From Cephalothrix simula (taxonomy: Eukaryota > Nemertea > Palaeonemertea > Archinemertea > Cephalotrichidae): a stretch of 14,251 nucleotides of DNA. The position numbers and the translations under genes were made by a program. The notes below the pieces were generated by a model. It was not told the origin of the DNA and did not search any database. It worked only from the letters and a program-made list of their open reading frames with translations. Positions within the stretch are counted from its first letter, which is position 1, and each line of letters opens with the position of its first letter. This document shows positions 1 to 7,623 of the stretch, piece by piece. The stretch spans positions 1-14,251 of the forward strand of contig JAXIUW010074450.1 of NCBI GenBank assembly GCA_035591015.1, given 5' to 3'.

Positions 1-53
1 ACGCTATGACGTCATTTATTTTATCGACCGCCATATTGATGACGTCATAGCGT
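1..53. repeat. 15-bp perfect inverted repeat with two CRE palindromes
   Basis: Positions 1-15 and 39-53 are exact reverse complements. Each arm contains the 8-bp CRE/ATF palindrome TGACGTCA (7-14 and 40-47). The 23-bp spacer is AT-rich and includes a CCGCCATATTG motif. It looks like the end of a foldback or MITE element cut by the window edge, but it could also be a paired CREB/ATF site. Confidence 0.7.
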
Positions 54-228
54 CGAACATGCATTATTTTGAAAATATTAAGCTGGCGTCATAAGTTAGT
101 TTTAAGCTGCTTATTTCAGAAAAGGCATTGGTTTTACTGTATCTGTTACCAATTTCGCTCCACTCAGGAGGGGTAATGCGATTTTTGGACTTAGCGAATT
201 TTCAAATTAAGATTTTTGAAGTATCGTC

Positions 229-375
229 TTATTTCTTCTTTTTCAGATAGGCCGTTCGGGCAGCGTCAATCAAACCGATTGTAATTGGAATATTTAAAAC
301 ACCACCATAGTCCCTAATGGTGTCTTTAACTTGTCTTAAACTTTGAACAGACGCAACATTAAAAGTCGACCGTCC
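229..375 (-). CDS. Possible terminal coding exon, unidentified protein
   Basis: On the minus strand an open frame of 48 codons runs from just after an in-frame TAA (376-378) to a TAA stop at 229-231. It has no ATG of its own, so it would have to be a 3' exon. The central part reads as a plausible folded segment (RDYGGVLNIPITIGLIDAAR) and the frame ends in four lysines. GC content is higher than in the flanks. A minus-strand AATAAA lies at 15-20, about 210 nt downstream. No convincing splice acceptor is visible, and I do not recognise the protein. It may be an exon of a gene off the window, a fragment of a transposon ORF, or chance. If real, it probably lies inside a PSMA5 intron on the opposite strand. 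Confidence 0.3.
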   Translation of the reverse strand, partial: GRSTFNVASVQSLRQVKDTIRDYGGVLNIPITIGLIDAARTAYLKKKK

Positions 376-378
376 TTA

Positions 379-965
379 TACATGTACGTCCATATTACGG
401 CAACGGAAACATCTTTTGGCATTAATTTGATAGAAAGAACTATTATTTTCGACAATATTTTATTTTTTTCGTAGCAAAATGTTTTAGGAATTTTAGGATT
501 TCTTACAAATTTTAGGAGTTTTTAGGGAAATAACGCCAAAGTTTCAAAATTTTAGGAAATTCAGGAATTTTAGGAGGTCTGCGACCCTTGGGTGTTAGGT
601 TGGTGTTACCTTGAGTAAAGAAATTGTTACCGGGTGCCATTGCATTAACAAATTCGTAATTTGGATTTAGGTTTTCGCAAATTTTGCGGAACCACGCTAC
701 ATATAAAATTACCCACTATCCCCCCTAGTCTAGTTTACGAGAGTCAATCAGCCCCGCGCCGCTATCGACGCGCTGGAGCCGCTTATAAAGCGGTAGCGAC
801 GATGGCCTGTCATTCATTACAGTAAAATTGAGTGGGTTTAACTTTTAAAAATCGATGAAAAATAGAAAATGCGACTTGCGAAATTCAAAGGTAAAAAAAT
901 TTTGTATGGGTATGGCGCAAATAGAATTTCGACGATTTTTTTAAATTCAAAGATCGCTGAATCGG
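379..965. other. Non-coding stretch, T-rich TTTAGGA repeats and a GC-rich patch
   Basis: No gene is seen. From about 480 to 575 the motif TTTTAGGAAT/TTTTAGGAGT recurs irregularly, suggesting an old transposon end or degenerate satellite. From 751 to 805 a GC-rich patch stands out in AT-rich DNA. It holds an imperfect stem (757-767 with 791-801) and a short overlapping hairpin around TATAAA (779-793). I cannot assign it a function. Confidence 0.4.
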
Positions 966-982
966 TGATTTATGATCAGGGA

Positions 983-1359
983 CAGGGTGGCCACTCACCT
1001 GGAAAACCTGGAAATCAGAGAAAAGTCAGGGAATTTTAATTTGTCCTTTAAAAGTCGGGGTATTTTTATTTTTCCAGGGTTTCCGCAATAAAAATTAGTC
1101 GCTTTACACATCAAAATCGTTGTGGTTATCAACAAACTAATGATCTCAATATTGAGATCTTTAGTTTCTGTTATCAATGAATTATATCGCTTTATGCATA
1201 TAAAATCATTGTGGTTATCATAGAATTATGCCGCTTATTAATATTTTCAAATTTTTTGCCTACGCGTTACCTGAAAAAGATCATGGAATGTTTTGCGAAG
1301 AGTCCTGGAAATCAGGGAAAATCAGGGAAAATGAAAATCTTGGAACAGCGGCCACCCTG
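983..1359. mobile_element. hAT-like MITE, 377 bp, with short terminal inverted repeats
   Basis: The element starts CAGGGTGGCCAC and ends GCGGCCACCCTG, giving terminal inverted repeats that match at 11 of 12 positions and begin with CAGGG as hAT termini often do. An 8-bp direct repeat TGATTTAT lies nearby at 966-973 and 1361-1368, the duplication length typical of hAT insertion, though the left copy is 9 bp from the terminus. Both ends carry CTGGAAATCAGGGAAAA-type segments. The middle holds a 34-bp near-perfect palindrome (1134-1167) and a diverged direct repeat (about 1100-1140 and 1190-1230). It contains no transposase, so it would be non-autonomous. Short open frames across it are not genes. 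Confidence 0.65.
1134..1167. repeat. 34-bp near-perfect palindrome in the MITE centre
   Basis: The sequence reads the same on both strands except for one mismatched pair (16 of 17 pairs match). The inner 18 bp (1142-1159) are perfect. It lies close to the midpoint of the surrounding MITE. Confidence 0.8.
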
Positions 1360-2180
1360 ATGATTTATCACTGGCTGGATATTGGATTTTTAACTGATGA
1401 AAGAAATGACCTGTTGATATAAGAATATGGCATGCATTCAGTTGATTTAGTGGTCTTTAGTTGTGCTGACTGGTCGGCAAAAACTTTCCGCACCATCGGG
1501 ATTTATACTTTTATATTTTCTAATGGCTGTAATTTTTATGGGTCAATGACACCTACATTATCTAGTATATTTGTATTCACATGATTTTTTAGATGCATTA
1601 TTTAATGGACGTATGTGCATTACAACTCACTATATTGAGTGCAAAGTTCTCTGATTAATGATTAATTGATGTTTTTTTTTCAATTTCGGGTAATATGATT
1701 TTTGATCACTGTTGTTTTGCCTCTTCATTTATTTGGAGTGTTTTACTAGTTTAAGTTGAAGCTATAGTGAGAAATAGTTTGTTTAAAAAATCCAGTTTTT
1801 GAAGCATCGATTTTTCATAATTTCTAATTTAAGTACACTCAGGTACACTTATATTTTATCCTTCATTGAATTCATTATATTGAAAATCCCTAAGTAGTAT
1901 ATAAAACGCCTCTCTAGTTCCCTTTAGTTGACTGGTTAAATATATAGTGTTTAAGTTGATAAAACTAACAATACTTTGACACGTTCATCTCTGAATGAAA
2001 AAAAATCGAAAAATTAAGCTCAGTGACATTATAAAGTTTATTTTCATATTTACCGAAATAATGTAGCGATTTAAGTTTCCATATACGGCAACTTATAGTT
2101 TTACATGTATATATGGAAAAATTCACTTTTAAGTTTGACGAAATACTTGTGTATATATGTAGGTCTATATAGTATAGCCG
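1360..2180. other. Non-coding AT-rich stretch, probable PSMA5 intron
   Basis: I see no exon, RNA gene or clear repeat here. The sequence is AT-rich with stops in all frames. Because the next plus-strand feature is an internal PSMA5 exon, this is probably intronic, but no upstream exon is visible to prove it. Confidence 0.4.
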
Positions 2181-2751
2181 CAGGGCCCCTGGTGGAGTCC
2201 AGGGGCTAGCCAAACGATTTTAGGGTATCGAATGCAAAAAATGAGGCATGAAAGCCCAATTTTGATCCTCAAACTATTTTTTTCATTCTGCCCATTTCAA
2301 TCAAAATCAGTTGATAAACATTAAACAATGTATTTTGTCCGCGCGGATTGCTCGGTCACGATTTTATATAGACTTTATTATATGAAAATAGGACAAATTT
2401 TACGTAAAAAGTAGTAAATATAGAACAGAGTTGACACATTTTTTTATCTTTGATCTCATCTTCCTAATTTCAAGATTAATGATTAATGAAAAAAATGATT
2501 AAAGACTCTCTTTTGTTTATTGCGCCGAGCGAAGTGAGGCGAGAAAATTTCAGTATTTTAGACTCTTAAGATAAGTCAGGGGTTGACTTAAAAACTCTTT
2601 AAAACCACTTATTTCATTAAACAAAAAACTTATTTTGATGAAATTGCCCTGAAAATAGGAATATAGGACAAATTTCTCAAAATTAGGACAAAATAGGAAT
2701 TCCTATTTTCATTATGAAAATATAGGAATTATAGGACAAGTGGGAGCCCTG
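2181..2751. mobile_element. Possible hAT-like repeat ending in GGGAGCCCTG
   Basis: The right end (2740-2751, GTGGGAGCCCTG) reads CAGGGCTCCCAC on the other strand, a hAT-like terminus. It is preceded by several AATAGGACAAA / TATAGGAAT blocks (2643-2740, and an isolated one near 2385). A candidate left end CAGGGCCCC is at 2181, followed by an 8-bp perfect hairpin (2185-2192 with 2199-2206). No target-site duplication is visible at these boundaries, so the left limit is uncertain. Confidence 0.35.
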
Positions 2752-3313
2752 GTGGGATGTAGTTCAAGTCTCATCCACGTGATGCCAGATCCGGAAGTGA
2801 CGACATGCATTGTCATAACTTAAATACATATTTTTAAACTATCTTTAATTCTTCTTGTCTTTTTGTAAATATGATGCTTTAATAAGCAAAAAAAATTGTA
2901 ATTAAAAAATATTCGGGGGGGGGGCAGTGCCCCTCTTCGCCGCCGCCATTTTCCCTAGTAGAATGCTGAAATGTGAATTTATATATACCCGGTATCCGAA
3001 GGTTGTCGTATATCGAAACTTTAAGATGGACTGTTTTCCTGTTCTGGAAAGTTTCCATAACCGCGACCATTCTGATGTGAAAAAATGCATGTGTGAGTGG
3101 GGGATCGTTTAAATACATATGCACTCTTATATTACATATATGGGGATTGCGCGTGTGCTTATCTTGGAAACTGTTTGAAACTTGAAAACAATTTTTATTG
3201 CCAACGACCTCCGGACCTTTGACTTTCCAGCAGTAATTTTCATTTATCACAAAGGAATATTTTTGTGTAAGATTTTCATGTTTAATTAGTATTGATTTAT
3301 TATTTATTTTTAG
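2752..3313. other. Non-coding stretch upstream of PSMA5 exon, probable intron
   Basis: No gene is supported. It holds a run of ten G at 2915-2924 and a CCGCCGCCATTTT (YY1-like) motif near 2940-2952. It ends in a T-rich tract and TTTTTAG, which is the splice acceptor of the PSMA5 exon at 3314. Overlapping open frames on both strands here show no protein-like features. Confidence 0.5.
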
Positions 3314-3400
3314 TCTATGACTCTAAAAGAAGCCTGTAAACAAGCTATGACTATTTTAAAACAAGTAATGGAAGAAAAATTAAATGAAACTAACGTTGAG
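3314..3400 (+). CDS. PSMA5: Proteasome subunit alpha type-5, penultimate coding exon
   Basis: This 87-bp exon encodes 29 residues, beginning SMTLKEACKQAMTILKQ and ending EEKLNETNVE. It matches the conserved C-terminal region of 20S proteasome alpha-5 (the family has SMTLKEA...ILKQVMEEKLN.TN.E). The acceptor is TTTTTAG at 3307-3313 and the donor is GAG|GTAAGT at 3400/3401, both strong. Both junctions are phase 0, so the exon joins in frame to the one at 3938. The protein forms part of the outer alpha ring of the 20S core particle, in cytosol and nucleus, and is not catalytic. These residues form helices near the C-terminus. Exons for the first roughly 190 residues are not visible in the window and must lie upstream. 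Identification rests on clear residue-by-residue recognition over both exons. Confidence 0.96.
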
Positions 3401-3937
3401 GTAAGTCAAAAAGGCAGGGTGGCATCAGGGGCGTTCCCAGGTTTTCGGCTCTGGGGGGGGGGGGGAATACCTGAGCTCAAGGGCGCAAAGTATCATTACG
3501 GCGCAAAAACTATTTGCCATGATCTGAATTGCACAATGATCTGTGCAATAAAATCTATGCCATAATTAATTCTGAAATAAAATGGCGAGCAACCTAGGCG
3601 CGACATGTAAAAAATGTCGAAATTAGGAAAGTTATTTAAAAAAATAGTATGAAATAAATCCAATGCGAGCGCGAGGCGAAAAATTAATTAATTTTTAGGC
3701 AGTTTACCTGGAATTCCTTGAAATCAGGGATAAGTCAAGGAATTTCATTTTGCCCTTCAAAAATCATGGAAAAGTCAGGGAAGTTTTGCGGGCTCGCTTC
3801 GTGATTGACCATCCTTTAAAAAAATTTAGTCCAAAAATAATTACTTGCATATTTTTACGATATAAAGATTTATTTAATGATGCAAACTTTAAAATTGAGG
3901 TAACAAAAATCCATAAGACATTTTGTTGTGATTTCAG
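3401..3937 (+). other. PSMA5 last intron (537 bp) carrying repeat DNA
   Basis: It begins GTAAGT and ends GATTTCAG. It contains a run of 13 G (3453-3465), a perfect AT palindrome AAAAATTAATTAATTTTT near 3680-3697, and a diverged copy of the 5' part of the MITE at 983 (about 3708-3795). Open frames through it are not genes. Confidence 0.85.
3708..3795 (+). repeat. Diverged partial copy of the 983-1359 MITE
   Basis: It shares with 995-1070 the ordered blocks ACCTGGAA, TTGAAATCAGGGA, AAGTCA.GGAATTT, TTTGCCCTT and AAGTCAGGGAA, at roughly three-quarters identity by eye. No terminal repeat or right half is recognisable, so it is a truncated old copy within the PSMA5 intron. Confidence 0.55.
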
Positions 3938-4015
3938 ATGGCTACTGTTACACCTAATCGAAATTTCCATATGTTTTCAAAAGGTGAAATTGAGGATCTT
4001 ATAAAAGATATTTAA
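3938..4015 (+). CDS. PSMA5: Proteasome subunit alpha type-5, last coding exon
   Basis: The exon follows a good acceptor (TTGTGATTTCAG) and encodes 25 residues, starting MATVTPNRNFHMFSKGE and ending LIKDI, then TAA at 4013-4015. It matches the alpha-5 C-terminus, whose family pattern is ATV.P...FHM..KEE.E..IKDI, including the terminal IKDI. The initial Met is an internal residue (Leu in the human protein), not a start codon. The phase-0 join to 3400 gives a continuous reading NVE-MATV. The exon is intact, so the gene appears functional at this end. It converges with the minus-strand PAN gene downstream. Confidence 0.97.
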   Translation: MATVTPNRNFHMFSKGEIEDLIKDI

Positions 4016-4330
4016 ATTTTACAATTTTCTATAATTTATATGTATAATATGCCATGGACAATTTTTATAATTTTCGAGCACTTATTCTAAATGAACTCCA
4101 GCTATGCTATATATGTGCTCAACTATGCCTCTGCTAAAAATAACTACATGTATGTGGTTTAATTAAATTCATCTGGACTCAGAAGTAATCTTACTTACAT
4201 AAATCTGGACTAGGATCTCATTTTTGAGTGCGATCACGAGGCGTTAGGAACGATGTAAATATATATTGTAAACTTTATGTATAAATAATGTGCAGCAAAA
4301 TTCAAATAAATAAAATAATTTGAATTTTAA
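4016..4330 (+). promoter_or_regulatory. PSMA5 3' UTR with poly(A) signals
   Basis: Two overlapping plus-strand AATAAA signals lie at 4305-4310 and 4309-4314, about 290 nt after the PSMA5 stop. The stretch between is AT-rich and non-coding. The end of the transcript is inferred. Confidence 0.6.
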
Positions 4331-4415
4331 AAAGGAACAATTGATATTAATCGTAGATTTAATTGGAATTAGTTCCAGATATTAAAAACATATTCACAGA
4401 TCGTTGAATACTAGC

Positions 4416-4462
4416 ATGCAAATCATGCAAATATACCAACAGTATACGTATATTTGCATGAT
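4416..4462. repeat. 14-bp perfect inverted repeat with three octamer motifs
   Basis: Arms 4422-4435 and 4449-4462 are exact reverse complements around a 13-nt loop. ATGCAAAT, the POU/Oct octamer, occurs at 4416-4423 and 4425-4432, and in reverse at 4452-4459. It could be a regulatory cluster or simply a foldback of an AT-rich sequence. Confidence 0.6.
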
Positions 4463-4521
4463 GTTATTGGTCTTCTTGGCCCGGTTATTTCTCAATACGG
4501 TTTTTGTAAAAGGACGATTTG

Positions 4522-4715
4522 AGCTTCCCCAACATATCTAAGAACAAAGGGGAAGCTTTTAAAAAATTCTCCAACTCATTAGAAAGTTGGAGCAATCAAT
4601 ATTTTTTTTACCTTATGTATGATTTTAAAACCCTAACTGAGGGTTATTTACAGCTTCCAAAGCAAGGTTTTTTCTCTACCGCCGCCATTTTTAATTGGAC
4701 ACAAAATGGCGTCGG
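4522..4715. repeat. Run of four consecutive stem-loops
   Basis: Four separate short inverted repeats follow each other: AGCTTCCCC/GGGGAAGCT (4522-4530, 4549-4557); CTCCAACT/AGTTGGAG (4569-4576, 4585-4592); AACCCT/AGGGTT (4629-4634, 4640-4645); and CCGCCGCCATTTT with AAAATGGCGTCGG (4679-4691, 4703-4715, 12 of 13 matching). The stretch could also be read as a 73-codon frame, but that frame has no ATG and the symmetry explains it better. The role is unknown; a structured RNA or a piece of foldback transposon are both possible. Confidence 0.5.
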
Positions 4716-5456
4716 AAAAATTTTTGTTGCCGAGGAATAACATGTTTTAATATTTGGTGCACCTTTTATTGCTTTCCTGATAATTGTAATTGGTCGGTAT
4801 CTTATTTAAATACCTTGATTTAAATGTAAAGCTTGCAGTCACTTGATTTAGTTGTGGACACTTGTCGGAGGAAATTTTCCGCACCTCGAAATACGTCTAG
4901 TTTTTTCTTTAAGTGTCTTCACAATGTTGGTTTTCTCAGTTCGGTTATGGTTCAAAAATGCTATGTTGTCATTCTCTGAATAGCCAGGACTTTACTTCCA
5001 TCATTCAAAATCACTCAATTGTCGCCTCTCTCATTAAATGATATTATCAATCTCACAATTTATCATTTGTCTCATATTCCGGTGTGAAAGGGATGCCTGT
5101 CCAACAGGAATGCCGGTATATTATCCTACCGGGATCCTACCTCATAGTGTGATATGTTTTACAAATAGGACAAAATATTTCCCTGCGGAAAGTGATCTCT
5201 GCTACACCGAAACCAAAATAATGTAATTAAAATATCTTTTGCAACAGCATACACTGTACATTGAATTCATAGAGGGTGAACGAGTGGGTGATTTTAACCT
5301 CCGCTAACCCCCTCTTTTTAATCATTTTGGTGTCTCCATTTATCTCCATTTATGTCACTTTTTGATGACGTTGAATCAATGGATTCACCTAATTGGCGTG
5401 TTGATTTGGGAGGCTGATGTGTCCATTCTTACCATATAATTTTTTCCAAGCACTCA
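4716..5456. other. Non-coding intergenic stretch
   Basis: I see no gene, RNA gene or clear transposon. A 62-codon plus-strand frame at 5038-5226 shows no homology, promoter or splice context that I can recognise and is probably chance. Confidence 0.4.
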
Positions 5457-6220
5457 CTTGAATGGGCGTGATAAATGCGACGTTAACGTTTTGATGTTAA
5501 AAACAGCGGCCGTGCATCCGTCCCCGTATTGCATGCACTTCATCATCAGACACATCTCGATACACCTCGGTCAGATTTCATTTGACCTCGGTATCATCCA
5601 GTATGATTCCTATTATTAACTTCCAGCACTGAGAAATTTGGGTCAATTAAGTTGATTCGTGCTGAACTCTCGCGCTCTCAGGCAGTCATAGTAGACGTGA
5701 TCAAGCTTTGTCGGATTTTCGATTTATAAGCAGAATAAATCGATAGTCTCTGCGAGCTAGCTGATGGCGATGTGGATAGCGCGTTTGACTCATGATCTGA
5801 ACATTGCTGGTTCGAGTCCCGTCCGCTCTCAAATGGAATGATTTTCTATACATATAGATATACTGAGATAATCAAGGGGGGTAAGCTACATTCGCAGCTC
5901 AAACAACAGATAAAGTCAAGTTAAAAAATTACAAACAGATATCAAGATGCATGAGACTGAATTCGATTCTCTATATCCGGTAACATGTAGTTCTCAGTCT
6001 CGCCGTTCCGGTCATGTGACCATCTTTACAATAAGTTTTGAACTGTTGTGGTCGTGGGTCGTTTTGTATCTGTTGCTGTGTCAATACTAGAAGTATCGCC
6101 GGGGATGTAAGACGTCCCATTGGTGATTGTATCAACTGAAAGTTATTTGGATTAAAGGATGATTTATCACATATTGATTTAATACAAAATGTCAATGATG
6201 AATCCATAACATACCCCACA
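5457..6220 (-). pseudogene. Relic of a PAN/apple-domain gene, paralogue of the 6553-7475 gene
   Basis: Two blocks in gene order resemble the PAN-domain exon upstream. Block 1 (about 5990-6040) encodes YCKDGHMTGTARLR, matching DCSNGQMTGVARFE. Block 2 (5457-5558) encodes EMCLMMKCMQYGDGCTAAVF, matching EMFCLIKCMQLSNCSVSAFY with the PAN cysteine spacing kept. An ILDDTEV segment near 5605 matches LIDDTSD but lies in a different frame from block 2. In-frame stops follow block 1, lie between ILDDTEV and block 2, and occur at 5454-5456. About 400 bp, including the tRNA-like sequence, separates the blocks. It is best read as a tandem duplicate that decayed. A living gene with several small exons is possible but less likely because no good donor follows block 1. 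A decent acceptor (TTTCTCAG) does lie just upstream of the ILDDTEV segment. Confidence 0.65.
5756..5830 (+). tRNA. tRNA-Met(CAT)-like sequence, probable tRNA-derived SINE or pseudogene
   Basis: The spacing fits a 73-75 nt tRNA: D-arm region TGGC...GCGC, anticodon loop CTCATGA (5789-5795) with anticodon CAT at 5791-5793, and T loop TTCGAGT (5811-5817). The Pol III B box GGTTCGAGTCC (5809-5819) is perfect and an A-box-like TGGCGATGTGG is present. The anticodon stem pairs at four of five positions. The D stem pairs at only two of four positions, the acceptor arms pair poorly and no CCA is encoded. It is therefore unlikely to be a working tRNA and more likely a SINE head or tRNA pseudogene. It lies inside the PAN relic. 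Confidence 0.55.
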
Positions 6221-6460
6221 TGCTTTGGTTTGCTCTGTGCATCGCACCCTTCTTGTCACCCGGTGACATTTATATTTTCATATTACAATTTTTTAATATC
6301 ATTATTTCCACAATTTTGTTTGTTAAATTTTTGATAGTAGACTGAAAAGGGGGCTCCTACTGATGTTATCGAAGATTTTATGGTATTGTGGTGTCCCTAG
6401 CGGTGAAAAACTGAATTACGAGCCACTTATGAAGTCATAATATTATAATTGTATAATCCA
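6221..6460. other. Non-coding spacer downstream of the PAN gene
   Basis: Nothing recognisable lies between the relic and the poly(A) signal of the intact PAN gene. Confidence 0.4.
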
Positions 6461-6466
6461 TTTATT
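6461..6466 (-). promoter_or_regulatory. Poly(A) signal of the PAN/mucin-like gene
   Basis: AATAAA on the minus strand, 87-92 nt downstream of the stop codon at 6553-6555. Confidence 0.6.
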
Positions 6467-6552
6467 GTATACATGTAATCCAACACCATAACTAAGTACA
6501 AAATGCTCGATCAGATGCCTTGCTACATGCATAATTTTCTCGACTAGATATC

Positions 6553-7475
6553 TTAATTATTGTTTGGACTTGATGTTACATCTGAAGTAGTGCCTTGAAT
6601 TGATGTTGCATCGTAGTTAGAGTCTTGACTTGTTACATCTGGAGTAGTGCCTTGACTTGATGTTACATCTGAATTAGTGTCTTGACTTGATGTTACATCT
6701 GAAGTATTGTTTTGAATTGATGTTGCATCGTTGTTAGTGTCTTGACTTGATGTTACATCTGAAGTAGTGCCTTGACTTGATTTAACGTCTGATTCTTGGG
6801 TTGTTCCAGGATCTAAAGCCTGGTTTGAAGTTCTGTCTGGAACTGATTGTGCACTTGTACTTACTACTATCATTGGTGTTGTCTCTTGCATCTGCAAACC
6901 AGTTGTCTTCATTCCATGACTTTGTCCTATAACACATTTCTGAATTGGCATGATGTATGTAACCCAGTAATTTAATTTTCGCAAATTAAAACTTCTTGCG
7001 CGTTCGTCGAAAATTAAGCACCGTGACTTTCTGTTGTTTCTGTTATAGAACGCACTCACTGAACAATTGCTTAACTGCATGCACTTTATCAGGCAAAACA
7101 TCTCCGAATCTGACGTGTCATCAATTAATGGTTCCTTAGTTGATGATAATAGTTGGTTTTCAAATCGTGCAACTCCTGTCATCTGACCATTGCTACAGTC
7201 AGTGGCGTTTTCCATTGAATAGGCGTAATTGTTCACATTGATCGGTGGCGGAGTAGTTGTGGTAACAGTTGTTGTAGTTAGAACAGTGGTGGTAGAAACT
7301 GTTGCACTTTGATTAGTTGTAGTATTTGATGCGTATTCTGTAGCAGACGTATTATTTGACGCCGATTCTGTAGTAGTGGATGTTATCGTATTATTAATGT
7401 CTGGTGGTTCTGAAGTTGTCATTAATGACTCTTCTGTTGTTGTTGCTGTAAGGTTGCTAGTTGGTCCACCACTGT
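6553..7475 (-). CDS. Secreted PAN/apple-domain protein with mucin-like regions, exon 2
   Basis: This is the main coding exon of a two-exon gene of about 330 residues. The acceptor TTTGTTACAG ends at 7476 and the exon opens with AC, which completes a GAC codon begun by exon 1 (phase 1). The ATG at 7420-7422 is therefore internal (residue 42). In order: a Thr/Ser/Asn-rich, mucin-like linker (about 25-101) with many N-glycosylation sequons; a PAN/apple-like module (about 117-204) with six cysteines at 117, 151, 155, 161, 176 and 204, including the typical CLIKCMQLSNCSVSAFYN core; and a Ser/Thr/Asp tail of 9- to 10-residue repeats (about 250-330). There is no transmembrane segment or GPI-like tail, so secretion is inferred. 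PAN modules usually bind proteins or glycans; the ligand here is unknown. Possible settings are mucus, shell matrix or an adhesive, but nothing in the sequence decides this. A decayed paralogue lies immediately downstream. Confidence 0.85.
6572..6808. repeat. 30-bp minisatellite, eight units, in coding sequence
   Basis: Units begin at 6572, 6602, 6632, 6659, 6689, 6719, 6749 and 6779. Each is 30 bp except the third (27 bp), so the frame is never broken. On the minus strand they encode variants of TSDVTSSQDT. Units 2 and 6 share DATS and unit 3 lacks one codon. The outermost unit (6779) is the most diverged. The array codes the C-terminal tail of the PAN protein. Confidence 0.9.
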
Positions 7476-7623
7476 CTGTAACAAATGATAGTTTTTTTAA
7501 ATTTCCTTACAGAATAGTGGACCAAGGAATGGGCCAAATACATTAATTTTCTCAGGATGTTTCACAGAAATCAGTTTGGTAGACCTTCACAAACGATATT
7601 AAAAGATTTGGAAGATGGTGCAT

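Noticed and set aside
1228-1422. 64-codon plus-strand open frame
   Set aside because: It runs through the 3' half of the MITE and its peptide is made of the repeat's GGAAATCAGGGAAA blocks, so it is not a gene.
2879-3250. 123-codon minus-strand open frame with overlapping frames on both strands
   Set aside because: It crosses a ten-G run, has no domain or splice context, and lies just upstream of a PSMA5 exon on the other strand in likely intron.
3317-3565. 82-codon plus-strand frame starting at an ATG
   Set aside because: Only the first 28 codons are real (PSMA5 exon); after 3400 it reads through the GTAAGT donor into intron with a 13-G run.
4519-4740. 73-codon plus-strand frame
   Set aside because: It begins at TTG rather than ATG and coincides with a run of stem-loops; there is no protein family resemblance.
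5756-5830. Functional tRNA-Met gene
   Set aside because: The anticodon and B box are good, but the acceptor and D stems are mostly mismatched, so a working tRNA is unlikely.
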